DNA of 64,000 bases, from contig NZ_JARFVA010000004.1 of assembly GCF_029194005.1 (NCBI RefSeq), forward strand, positions 62,001 through 126,000, written 5' to 3'. Of this stretch, positions 9,153 through 18,300 are shown one piece after another. How positions within the stretch are numbered: the first letter of the stretch is position 1; each line of letters starts with the position of its first letter. Below the pieces are notes generated by a model. The model was not told the DNA's origin. It saw nothing but the letters and a program-made list of their open reading frames with translations, and did not search any database. The DNA is from Flagellimonas okinawensis. GTDB lineage: Bacteria > Bacteroidota > Bacteroidia > Flavobacteriales > Flavobacteriaceae. The translations under genes were made by a program, and so were the position numbers.

Positions 9153-9870
9153 ATGGATTTAATTTAAAAGTTATGGGGATCGAGTATGGTACCTTAACTG
9201 GTGTGCCTCTTTGTTTTCCGGGTTGGAATTTGGGTAACTTGGAGATAATCCGTGCAGCCTCCTTTTCCAAGCTTTCATGTGGTCCACGAAGCCTTATGTC
9301 TCCTACACTTCCATCTTTTTGAACAGTGAATATGACACTGACCCTTCCTTCAAGTCCCATTTCTTGGGCCATTTCCGGGTAACGGAAATTTTTGCGTATG
9401 TGCTTTAGCATCTGTTCTTGGAAGCAAGCTCTTTTCCCTTTTTCAGTCTTTTCATTTTCACATCCCGGAAAAATGGGAGCATCCTCTATAAGGATAAAGG
9501 GGACCTCGTCAGGAATTTCCTCTTCTTCTACCTCAATACTTTCAATGGGCGCAATCTCCGTATTCTGATCGGAATCCGATGATTTGATAACGTCTTCAAT
9601 TACGTCCTCTTCATCTTCTACCACATCTATTACCGGAGGTGTCTGTACTTGTGGCTTTGGGGGGTCGGGCAATTTGTGGAAAGTTATCGGTGGCTCCTCC
9701 TCCAGAAGTGTTCTTGGGTCCATTTGCCCCGTATCCCAATCGGAAATTGGGTCATAGCTTTTCCATTCCAAGGCCAAGTAGGCCATGAGCAATACCAAGG
9801 TCATCCCTACAAAGAAGTAGAGTAGGCTATTTCTTTTGACCTCTAAGTTTGGATTCTTTTTCGGTTCCAT
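9151..9870 (-). CDS. Energy transducer TonB
   Basis: A 239-residue TonB protein that would link the ExbBD proton motor to TonB-dependent outer-membrane transporters. It has a short cytoplasmic N-terminus (MEPKKNPNLEVKRNS), one membrane segment (LLYFFVGMTLVLLMAYLAL), an acidic and proline-rich periplasmic spacer (PPKPQVQTPPVIDVVEDEED) and a C-terminal TonB_C domain with FRYPEMAQEMGLEGRVSVIF and the closing VPYSIPITFKLNP. The ATG at 9870 is preferred to a TTG three codons upstream. No exbBD is adjacent. Such orphan TonB paralogues are common in Flavobacteriaceae, so the transporter it serves is unknown. Confidence 0.92.
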   Translation of the reverse strand: MEPKKNPNLEVKRNSLLYFFVGMTLVLLMAYLALEWKSYDPISDWDTGQMDPRTLLEEEPPITFHKLPDPPKPQVQTPPVIDVVEDEEDVIEDVIKSSDSDQNTEIAPIESIEVEEEEIPDEVPFILIEDAPIFPGCENEKTEKGKRACFQEQMLKHIRKNFRYPEMAQEMGLEGRVSVIFTVQKDGSVGDIRLRGPHESLEKEAARIISKLPKFQPGKQRGTPVKVPYSIPITFKLNP

Positions 9871-10009
9871 AATTTTCAAGTTTTTACCTTACAAAAGGTG
9901 TAGTTAATAGCTGTGGGCTCGTCCCAGTCCTAAACTACCTCGAAAAATTACCGTATTAAACTGCCAATGAGTGAACAGGTTGTTTGAATGAGTAAAATGG
10001 AAATGTTAT

Positions 10010-10762
10010 TTAAAATGACATGGAAATTCCAAGGCCCATTTGTTTTCCATTATAAAAAGGGGCTACCATTCCATCCGCTGTTTTCCTGTCTTTAAAAAAT
10101 GCATTTTTGATATAAGGGTGCACCCAATAGGCTATTTTGGTGCTCAATATTCCAATTCCGGCACCTGCTGCCACGTCGGTGAGCCAATGGCGATCGTTGT
10201 ACATTCTAAAAAATCCGGTTCCTGTGGCAACCGCATAGCCCATAACACCGTACCACGGCGAAATATCCCTGTATTCTTGAAATAAAAACTCGGCCCCCAT
10301 AAATGCTGTTGCTGTATGTCCCGAAGGAAATGAGTTGTTGGAAGAACCATCCGGTCGTTCTACATTGGATGTCTTTTTTATGGTATTGACCGTTGCACCC
10401 ATAATCAAGTAGGCCGTCCCCAAAATTATGGTTCTATCCTTAAAATTATGCTTGCCCTCGACGCCCAGGGCATTCAATGCATAAACGGATAAAAACGGTG
10501 AGTACTGGGAAACATCGTCAATAGTGAACTTGGTGTCTATATGCTCACTGAGTTCGTTTTTGATGTCGGCATTGAGAAATTTTAATTGATGGCTTTCCAA
10601 ACCTACGATTCCGTATGTGATCAGGGAAGCAGGAATTATTAAAGATTGTAATTTCGGTTTTAGGGCTTTGCCTTTTTGAAGCGAATCTGTTTTGCTTTTC
10701 TGGGCAAAAATATGGGTGGATAAAACAAATAGGAGAATCAGAATTTTTTTGAAATGCTTCAT
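10010..10762 (-). CDS. PAP2-superfamily phosphatase, exported
   Basis: A 250-residue phosphatase with signal peptide MKHFKKILILLFVLSTHIFA. All three PAP2 motifs are present: KKTSNVERP (K-x6-RP), SFPSGHTATAF (PSGH) and YNDRHWLTDVAAGAGIG (R-H-x3-D). The family removes phosphate from lipid phosphates such as phosphatidic acid or undecaprenyl pyrophosphate, or from other esters; the substrate is not evident. ATG 10762 is chosen over a TTG three codons earlier because it begins the signal peptide. It ends with WVHPYIKNAFF...MGLGISMSF, so a small outer-membrane-like C-terminus is possible. It follows the deoxynucleoside kinase by 17 nt and is probably co-transcribed with it. Confidence 0.88.
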   Translation of the reverse strand: MKHFKKILILLFVLSTHIFAQKSKTDSLQKGKALKPKLQSLIIPASLITYGIVGLESHQLKFLNADIKNELSEHIDTKFTIDDVSQYSPFLSVYALNALGVEGKHNFKDRTIILGTAYLIMGATVNTIKKTSNVERPDGSSNNSFPSGHTATAFMGAEFLFQEYRDISPWYGVMGYAVATGTGFFRMYNDRHWLTDVAAGAGIGILSTKIAYWVHPYIKNAFFKDRKTADGMVAPFYNGKQMGLGISMSF

Positions 10763-10779
10763 TTCCGACAAAAAGGAAC

Positions 10780-11397
10780 CTATTCGAATAAACCATGAAT
10801 TTCCCCATCAATCCGATTGATGACCTCTCCAAGATCTTCTGGATTGTCGACAAAATCCAAATTGTCCACATCAAAAATGAGCAACTTGCCTTTTTCGTAG
10901 GTATTCACCCAAGCTTCATAACGTTCATTCAATCGACTCAGGTAATCAATGGAAATGGAGTTTTCATAATCCCGCCCCCTTTTATGGATCTGGCTGACCA
11001 GATTGGGGATGGAACTGCGTAGGTAGATCATTAGGTCTGGGGGCTGGACCAAGGATTCCATCAATTCAAAGAGCCCTTTGTAATTCTCATAATCCCTATT
11101 GGTCATCAATCCCATGGCATGAAGGTTCGGAGCAAAAATATGGGCATCCTCGTAAATGGTCCTGTCCTGTATCACGTTTTTGCCACTTTCCCTGATTTTT
11201 AGGATCTGTCGGTACCTGCTGTTCAAAAAGTAAATCTGTAGGTTAAAGCTCCAACGCTCCATTTGGGTGTAAAAATCATCCAGATATGGATTGTCCACTA
11301 CATCTTCAAAATGGGCCTCCCATTTATAATGTTTTGCAAGTAAGTTTGTTAAAGTGGTTTTTCCAGCGCCAATATTTCCTGCTACAGCAATATGCAT
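10780..11397 (-). CDS. Deoxynucleoside kinase
   Basis: A 205-residue kinase of the dNK/dGK/dAK family that phosphorylates deoxynucleosides for nucleotide salvage. The P-loop GNIGAGKTTL is at residues 8-17, followed by the family motif DVVDNPYLDDFY, the substrate-site segment WSFNLQIYFLNSRY, and DRTIYEDAHIFA, which corresponds to the DR[ST] catalytic motif; IHKRGRDYE is the lid region. Which deoxynucleoside is preferred cannot be told. It is encoded divergently from metK, with 324 bp between their starts. Confidence 0.9.
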   Translation of the reverse strand: MHIAVAGNIGAGKTTLTNLLAKHYKWEAHFEDVVDNPYLDDFYTQMERWSFNLQIYFLNSRYRQILKIRESGKNVIQDRTIYEDAHIFAPNLHAMGLMTNRDYENYKGLFELMESLVQPPDLMIYLRSSIPNLVSQIHKRGRDYENSISIDYLSRLNERYEAWVNTYEKGKLLIFDVDNLDFVDNPEDLGEVINRIDGEIHGLFE

Positions 11398-11550
11398 GGG
11401 ATGTGATTGTTTTTAAGTTGGTGTTTATGGATGAGGGAATTTCTAATCGCCGCAATATACAAAGTATATCCGCTTATCGAAAAAAAACTGGTTCAAATGA
11501 GGCGTTGAATATTAGCTCCCGACAAAGTTTTAAATTATCGGGCAAATATG

Positions 11551-11558
11551 TACTTTTG
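11551..11558 (+). promoter_or_regulatory. -7 promoter box of metK
   Basis: TACTTTTG followed by C is a perfect TAnnTTTG match. Transcription should begin near 11563, giving metK a 5' leader of about 160 nt. Confidence 0.65.
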
Positions 11559-11576
11559 CGCTTCAAAACGAGGAAA

Positions 11577-11701
11577 GATTTGACTGATTGCAACCTCTGT
11601 TACCTTTCAAGGTATACGAAAAATGCTAAAGCAGTTCGTGCCGACCAAAATTGGCATCTCTTCATCAAGGGTAAGGAACTTCTTCGCAATTCTGTCAAGT
11701 C
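11577..11701 (+). promoter_or_regulatory. Structured 5' leader of metK, not an S-box
   Basis: The leader can fold into a closed multi-stem RNA. An outer stem GATTTGAC (11577-11584) pairs with GTCAAGTC (11694-11701, one G.U); ATTGC (11587-11591) pairs with GCAAT (11686-11690); TTACC (11600-11604) pairs with GGTAA (11670-11674); and an inner hairpin is formed by ACGAA/TTCGT plus TGC/GCA around a TAAA loop (11616-11639). It lacks the conserved S-box core seen upstream of the other methionine genes here. The region from 11398 to 11576 holds only the promoter. The pairing is by eye; function as a regulator is inferred from position. Confidence 0.45.
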
Positions 11702-11721
11702 TATGATTTTAAAAAAGAGAA

Positions 11722-12975
11722 ATGGCGTATTTGTTTACATCGGAATCCGTTAGTGAGGGACATCCGGATAAGATAGCAGATCAGATAAGTGATGCACTAT
11801 TGGATAATTTTTTGGCCTTTGACCCTGAAAGCAAAGTAGCTTGTGAAACTTTGGTGACAACGGGCCAAGTGGTCTTGGCAGGAGAAGTTAAGAGCCATAC
11901 ATATGTGGATTTGCAGAGTATAGCACGCGACGTGATCAACAATATTGGCTACACCAAAGGGGAATATAAGTTTAGCGGTGATTCCTGTGGAGTGATTTCT
12001 TTGATCCATGAGCAATCACAGGACATCAACCAAGGCGTTGATAGAGGAAGCAAGGAAGAACAAGGTGCTGGTGATCAAGGAATGATGTTCGGCTATGCCA
12101 CTACGGAGACCGATAATTACATGCCTTTGGCATTGGATATTTCCCATAAGATATTGGAGGTACTCGCGGACTTAAGGAGAGAGGGAACACGAATTCCATA
12201 CCTGCGCCCGGACGCAAAGGCCCAGGTTACCATCGAATACTCGGATGATAATGTCCCGCAACGAATCGATACGATAGTGGTCTCGACCCAACACGATGAA
12301 TTTGACTCGGATGATGCCATGTTGGCCAAAATCAAGGAGGATATCATCAATATTTTGATTCCAGAGGTGAAAAATTTACTTCCGGAGAGTATTCAAAAAT
12401 TGTTTACGGACAACATCAAGTATCACATCAATCCAACTGGAAAATTTGTGATCGGAGGTCCTCACGGTGATGCCGGCCTTACCGGAAGAAAAATAGTTGT
12501 GGATACCTATGGTGGAAAGGGTGCCCACGGGGGAGGAGCCTTCAGTGGAAAAGACCCGAGCAAGGTGGACCGAAGTGCTGCCTATGCAGCAAGGCACATG
12601 GCCAAAAACTTGGTGGCCGCCGGAGTTGCAGGTGAAATTTTAGTACAGGTAAGCTATGCCATTGGGGTAGTGGAACCCACATCGATTTTTGTGGACACCT
12701 ACAAGTCTTCCAATTTGAAGATGACCGATGGTGAGATAGCAAAAAAAGCAGCAGAACTTTTTGATATGAGGCCTTTTGCCATCGAGGAGCGTCTAAAACT
12801 ACGTAACCCGATTTACTTGGAAACAGCCGCTTATGGACATTTGGGCAAAGACCCAAGAACCGTAACCAAGGTGTTCGAATCCCCATATAATGGTAGGATT
12901 GAAAAGGAAGTGGAACTATTTACCTGGGAAAAATTGGATATGGTGGATAAGGTGAAGGAGGCCTTTGACCTGTAG
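11722..12975 (+). CDS. metK: S-adenosylmethionine synthetase (methionine adenosyltransferase)
   Basis: This 417-residue enzyme makes S-adenosylmethionine from methionine and ATP. Motifs in order are [55 protein letters not shown] and [20 protein letters not shown], which carry the substrate, Mg and K+ sites. It is some 30 residues longer than the E. coli enzyme, as usual in Bacteroidota. It is the end point of the methionine pathway whose other genes lie downstream, and has its own promoter, a long structured leader and a terminator. Confidence 0.97.
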   Translation: MAYLFTSESVSEGHPDKIADQISDALLDNFLAFDPESKVACETLVTTGQVVLAGEVKSHTYVDLQSIARDVINNIGYTKGEYKFSGDSCGVISLIHEQSQDINQGVDRGSKEEQGAGDQGMMFGYATTETDNYMPLALDISHKILEVLADLRREGTRIPYLRPDAKAQVTIEYSDDNVPQRIDTIVVSTQHDEFDSDDAMLAKIKEDIINILIPEVKNLLPESIQKLFTDNIKYHINPTGKFVIGGPHGDAGLTGRKIVVDTYGGKGAHGGGAFSGKDPSKVDRSAAYAARHMAKNLVAAGVAGEILVQVSYAIGVVEPTSIFVDTYKSSNLKMTDGEIAKKAAELFDMRPFAIEERLKLRNPIYLETAAYGHLGKDPRTVTKVFESPYNGRIEKEVELFTWEKLDMVDKVKEAFDL

Positions 12976-12995
12976 GGCAAAAAATAAACAGTACT

Positions 12996-13025
12996 AAAAA
13001 GGGGCTCCAAGAGCTCCTTTTTTTT
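12996..13025 (+). terminator. Intrinsic terminator of metK
   Basis: An 8-bp stem (AGGGGCTC with GAGCTCCT, one G.U) with a CAA loop is followed by a run of T residues. Confidence 0.85.
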
Positions 13026-13078
13026 ATTGGTATACTCCCATGAACTTTAGTAGCTTTAGCAAATCAAAAAGTATTAAA

Positions 13079-15013
13079 ATGAGAAGTTCGGTTAGAATCC
13101 TATTACTAAGCGCTTTAATGTTGACGGTCTCCGTCAGTTGTAAAAAAACAGTCAAGACCGAGGTGCAAGAAGTCGACACCTATGTGGCCGACAATTATAC
13201 CAAAAAAGAGGTGGACATTGAAATGCGTGATGGGATAAAACTGCATACGACCATTTACTCTCCCAAGGATACTTCACGGGAGTATCCCATCATTATGCAG
13301 CGCACCCCATATAGTTCCAGACCTTACGGTGAGGGGAATTTTAGGACCAAGATCGGGCCGAACGAGCATTTGATGAAAGAAGGGAATATCATCGTTTACC
13401 AAGATGTTAGGGGAAGATGGCTCAGTGAAGGCCATTATGTGAATATGAGGGCCTATATACCCAACAAAACATCAAATGATCAGGTGGACGAGAGTTCGGA
13501 TACCTATGATACCATTGAGTGGCTGGTGAACAATGTGGAAAACAATAATGGTAACGTGGGTATTTGGGGAATCTCCTATCCTGGTCATTATGCCACATAT
13601 GCCACGGTGGACGCGCACCCTGCGCTAAAGGCCGCCTCCCCACAAGCATGTATAGGGGATTTCTTTTTTGATGATTTTCATCACAACGGGGCCTATCTGT
13701 TGAGTTACTTTAGGGCAACCTCGCTTTTTGGAACCCCTAGACCCAACGGAGATGCGCCGATCGATACGGCATGGTACACTTTGCCGAACCTGCCCACCGA
13801 AGACCAGTATCAGTTCTTTTTGGAGGCAGGACCATTGAAAAATCTAGATTACTTTTTCGAGTATGAAACCGCGGATACCCCTACAATGCGTCCCGAGGGT
13901 GTGACCGATGATTATTTCTGGAACGAGCTCAAGGAACATCCCAATTACGATGAAATGTGGCAGAGTAGGGGACTGATCCAACATTTGAAAAATGTAAAGA
14001 GCAGTGTCGCCACCATGATCGTGGGAGGGTGGTTTGATGCTGAGGACCTGTACGGACCGTTGGAAACATATAAAAACATAGAAAAGTACAACGAAGGTAA
14101 TTACAACACCATGGTGTTCGGGCCATGGGACCATGGAGGTTGGGCCCGCGACAAGGAGCGCAATGTAGTGGGCAACTACTATTTCGGGGACTCTATTTCA
14201 CTTTTCTTTCAAAAGGATATTGAAACCAAGTTCTTCAATCATTTCCTAAAAGGGGAAGGTGATAAGGATACCGGACTGCCGGAGGCCTATGTATTTGATA
14301 CGGGAAAAAAGGAATGGAAACGATATGATGCGTGGCCGCCCACAAATGCAGTGAAACAGACCATGTACCTTTCCGAAGATCAAGAACTGACAACAGAGCA
14401 AAAGGGAACTACAGGAATCCAGTTTATAAGCGATATAAAAAAACCAGTGCCCTATTCCGAAGATGTAAAGACTGTTTTTACACCTAGAAAATACATGACC
14501 GACGATCAGCGCTTTGCTGCTCGCCGTTCCGATGTTCTGGTTTTTGAAACCGATGTGATGGAAGAGGACCTCACCTTGGCGGGCGATATCTTGGCTAAAT
14601 TGAAAGTGGCCACGACCGGTACAGCTGCAGATTGGATCGTAAAGGTGATCGATGTGCATCCATCGGATGCCGAGACCAATGAGGAAATGCAAGACCACCT
14701 AAAAATGAGCAATTACCATTTAATGGTTAGGAGCGAGGTGCTCCGCGGTAGGTTCAGAAATAGCTTCTCCGACCCGGAACCGTTCACTCCCAACCAAAAG
14801 ACGGATGTGGACCTTAAACTTCAGGATGTATTCCACACCATAAAAAAAGGGCACAAACTGCAGATTCAAGTTCAAAGTACATGGTTCCCGCTTATCGATC
14901 TAAATCCGCAGACCTATGTGGACAATATCTTTAAGGCGGATGAATCCGACTTCAAAACACAGACACATACCGTATTTACCGATTCCAATATTGAGTTTAC
15001 GGTATTGAAATAA
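13079..15013 (+). CDS. CocE/NonD-family serine hydrolase (S15-like peptidase)
   Basis: A 644-residue exported alpha/beta hydrolase related to X-Pro dipeptidyl-peptidases and cocaine esterase. The start at 13079 gives MRSSVRILLLSALMLTVSVS followed by CKK, a likely lipoprotein signal although the residue at -3 is not the usual Leu; an ATG 13 codons upstream would add a non-signal extension. The catalytic triad is visible: Ser in GIWGISYPGHYAT, Asp in GGWFDAEDLYGP and His in FGPWDHGGWARD. The C-terminal third is the jelly-roll domain of the family. Substrate may be peptides with penultimate Pro, or esters. A paralogue lies at 61635-63464. Confidence 0.88.
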   Translation: MRSSVRILLLSALMLTVSVSCKKTVKTEVQEVDTYVADNYTKKEVDIEMRDGIKLHTTIYSPKDTSREYPIIMQRTPYSSRPYGEGNFRTKIGPNEHLMKEGNIIVYQDVRGRWLSEGHYVNMRAYIPNKTSNDQVDESSDTYDTIEWLVNNVENNNGNVGIWGISYPGHYATYATVDAHPALKAASPQACIGDFFFDDFHHNGAYLLSYFRATSLFGTPRPNGDAPIDTAWYTLPNLPTEDQYQFFLEAGPLKNLDYFFEYETADTPTMRPEGVTDDYFWNELKEHPNYDEMWQSRGLIQHLKNVKSSVATMIVGGWFDAEDLYGPLETYKNIEKYNEGNYNTMVFGPWDHGGWARDKERNVVGNYYFGDSISLFFQKDIETKFFNHFLKGEGDKDTGLPEAYVFDTGKKEWKRYDAWPPTNAVKQTMYLSEDQELTTEQKGTTGIQFISDIKKPVPYSEDVKTVFTPRKYMTDDQRFAARRSDVLVFETDVMEEDLTLAGDILAKLKVATTGTAADWIVKVIDVHPSDAETNEEMQDHLKMSNYHLMVRSEVLRGRFRNSFSDPEPFTPNQKTDVDLKLQDVFHTIKKGHKLQIQVQSTWFPLIDLNPQTYVDNIFKADESDFKTQTHTVFTDSNIEFTVLK

Positions 15014-15025
15014 AAAAAACAGGAG

Positions 15026-15107
15026 TTCGTGGGGCAAACCCGCTTGATGAAAATTTTCCAAAAGATTAGGAAAATCGACCTTTCCATCAGTATATTTGTC
15101 CCACGAA
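15026..15107. repeat. 82-nt nested inverted repeat
   Basis: The outer arms TTCGTGGGGCAAA (15026-15038) and TTTGTCCCACGAA (15095-15107) pair over 13 positions with one G.U. Inside, GATG pairs with CATC and ATTTTCC with GGAAAAT around a 9-nt loop. There is no U-tract, so it is not a standard terminator. The right arm includes part of the -7 box of the next gene. Confidence 0.6.
15091..15098 (+). promoter_or_regulatory. -7 promoter box of the SAM-riboswitch/metX-thrA unit
   Basis: TATATTTG is a perfect TAnnTTTG box; transcription would begin about 20 nt before the riboswitch aptamer. Confidence 0.65.
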
Positions 15108-15124
15108 GTTCAAACACGTATTGT

Positions 15125-15260
15125 CAGTTATCAAGAAAGGTGGAGGGAATAGACCCGTTGAAGCCTTAGCAACCCTTGGCCCAGTCAAGAAGGTGCTACA
15201 TTCTATCCCGTTGGGAATAGATAACATCACAGGTAGTTTCTGCCCCTTCTTTCTTATAAC
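15125..15260 (+). promoter_or_regulatory. SAM-I (S-box) riboswitch upstream of metX-thrA fusion
   Basis: The S-box core is plain: TCAAGAAAGGTGGAGGGA, GAAGCCTTAGCAACC and AAGGTGCTACATTC. P1 is GTTATC (15127-15132) with GATAAC (15220-15225); P4 is a short hairpin with a GTT loop. The downstream segment 15249-15260 (CTTTCTTATAAC) can pair with 15127-15139 over 12 bp with one bulged C, which would break P1 and P2, so it is the probable expression platform. SAM binding should lower expression of the downstream genes, as for S-boxes in general. Confidence 0.93.
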
Positions 15261-15308
15261 CTTTACTATTTATTAATTTTTCGACCCATTGGGTCTACAG
15301 TTGTTTAT

Positions 15309-18300
15309 ATGGATTTAAGGCATTTGGCCATATCGGATTTTAAGACATTGAACGGGTCCGTTCAGGACTTGGAATTGTCATATCAAGTTTTTGGCAAACC
15401 GTTGCATACGGCCCCCATTATTTTGGTGAACCATGCACTTACGGGAAACTCCAATGTGGCGGGCAAAGAAGGTTGGTGGTCCGATTTGATCGGAGACGGA
15501 AAATGTATCGATACCGAGAAGTACACGATTTTATCCTTTAATATTCCAGGGAACGGTTTTGATGGATTTGTCATCGAAAACTACAAGGATTTTGTAGCTG
15601 GTGATATTGCCAGAATATTTCTTTGGGGGCTCGAGCAGTTGGATATTGATCAACTGTTCGCCATTATCGGTGGCTCTCTAGGCGGTGGTATCGCCTGGGA
15701 AATGACCGCTATCAACCCAAACATTACGGAGCATTTGATTCCCGTGGCATCCGATTGGAAATCGACAGATTGGTTGATTGCCAATTGTCAGATTCAAGAA
15801 CAGTTTTTGGTGAATTCAAAACAGCCCGTTCACGATGCACGTATGCACGCCATGTTGTGCTACCGTACGCCGGAATCCTTCAAGGAAAGGTTCAAAAGAA
15901 GTACCAATGAGGAGCTTAAAGTGTTCAATGTGGAATCTTGGTTGATGCACCACGGGAAAAAACTACAGGAGCGCTTTCAGTTATCCGCATATAAGTTGAT
16001 GAACCAACTGCTAAAGTCGATAGATATTACCAGAAATGGTGATGCCGCTTTCAAGGCTTTACAGGAAAGTAACACCAAAATACATATCATTGGGGTGAAT
16101 TCCGATCTGTTCTTTACAGCCGAGGAAAATAAGGAGACCTTTAAGCGGTTGGCGCAGGCCAATGCCAATGTTACTTATGGTGAAGTACAGTCGCTCCATG
16201 GCCACGATGCTTTTTTAATGGAGTTTGAACAATTGGAAAAATTGCTACAGCCTGTTTTCCAACCCGAGGGTAAGACGGAACGAATCAAAATATTGAAGTT
16301 CGGAGGTAAATCACTGGCCAATGGAGAGGGTATTGAAAGGGTACTCAAGATCATTGCCAAAAGAGCAGTGGTAAATGAACAGTTTGCAGTTGTGGTCTCC
16401 GCTAGGGGAAAGGCTACAGATCAATTGGAAAATCTGCTCGACAAAGCTGCCTCGGGAAAGGGTTTTGAGGAAGAGCTGAAGAAGTTTGCATCCTATCAGA
16501 AAAATAATTTTGATATAGATATTTCAGAAGAACTGAACGCTATAGAAAAAATATTGAACGGGGTTTCCTTGACAGGGGACTACAGCTTAAAAACGAAGGA
16601 CGAAATATTGTCTTATGGTGAATTGTTGTCTGCCAAATATGTAACCGCCTCCCTGAATGCAACCGGATTGAACGCAAAGCTTTTCGATTCAAGGAAATTG
16701 ATAACCACCGATGACAATTATAGTAATGCCGAAGTGGATCAAAGTACATCCAAGGAAAACGTACTTCGTTATTTCCACGAATTGGATTCGGGCACCATTC
16801 CCGTGATAACCGGATTCATCGGTTCCAATAGGGATGGGTCCACAACCACCTTGGGAAGAAACGGCAGTAACTATTCCGCTGCCTTATTGGCCAATTATTT
16901 GGATGCTTCCGAATTGATTAATTACACCCATGTGGACGGTATATTTACCGCCAACCCTGATTTGGTGAGCGACGCTAAATTAATAGATGTAATATCGTAC
17001 AGTGAGGCGAACGAACTGGCCAACTTTGGTGCAAACATACTGCATGCAAAGACCATTATACCTTTGATCGAGAAGAACATACCATTGCGAATCTGCAATA
17101 CCTTCAACGATGATAACGAAGGTACATTGATCGGTCCTAAAACGGATAATGGTGGCATAAAATCACTATCGGTATTGGACCATATGGCCCTTATTAATTT
17201 AGAGGGTAGGGGCTTACTGGGAAAAGTTGGGGTAGACATGAGAATTTTTAGGGCATTGGGTCAAAATGGCATCAGTGTAGGTATTGTTTCCCAGGGGTCA
17301 TCGGAAAGAGGTATCGGACTGGTCGTGGATGGATCCAAAGCAGATAAGGCCAAGAAAGTATTGGACCAAGAATTCGAGACCGATTACTCATCAAAGGATA
17401 TCAACCAGATTACAGTGGTCAAAGATGTTTCGGTCATATCCATTGTTGGAATGGACTTGAGCAGTTTTCACAAACCGTTCAATGCCTTGGCCAAAAATCA
17501 GGTCATTCCCTTGCTGTTCAATAATACGGTGACAGGAAAGAATGTGAGCATGGTGGTAAAGAAATCCGACCTGCATAAGGCCATTAATGTAATTCATGGA
17601 CAAATTTTTGGAATCGCCAAGAAAATCAATTTGGCCCTGTTCGGCCATGGAACCGTTGGAGGTACATTGATAGATCAGATTCTGGATTCCGAAAGGAGTA
17701 TTGAAGAGCGAAAAAGCTTGGATCTTCGAATTTTTGCCGTATCCAATTCCAGAAAAGTATTGTTGGATGCCAAAGGAATAGGGGCGGATTGGCAAGAGCG
17801 TTTGGAAAAGGAGGGGGTGCCCTATCAAGTGGATGATATTATATCGTTTGCCAAAAGAAACCACCTGGAAAACCTGATCGCAGTCGATAATACCGCAAGC
17901 AATACATTTGTTGAGAACTATGAACCTTTGGTAAAACATGGTTTTGACCTTGTTTCTTCAAATAAGATTGCAAATACCTTGAGTTTTGATACTTACAAAA
18001 GTCTAAGGAAATGTTTGGAGTCCAATCAAAAGCAGTATTTGTACGAGACCAATGTGGGGGCAGGGCTTCCGTTAATAGATACCATTAAGCTGTTACATTT
18101 ATCCGGGGAGAACATTACACGGATAAAAGGAGTATTCTCTGGCTCATTGAGCTATATATTCAACACCTTTTCAGAGAAAGATGTTTCTTTTTCCGAAATT
18201 GTCAAGGAAGCTATGGAGAGCGGGTTTACCGAACCCGACCCAAGGGAAGATCTTTCAGGGAACGATGTTGGAAGAAAATTATTGATTCTGGCCCGGGAAC

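Noticed and set aside
11577-11701. metK leader as a third S-box
   Set aside because: The conserved GGTGGAGGGA, GCAACC and GGTGCTA elements are absent.
11286-11753. 155-codon plus-strand frame across the metK leader
   Set aside because: It overlaps the start of the kinase gene on the other strand and of metK, contains the metK promoter, and resembles no protein.
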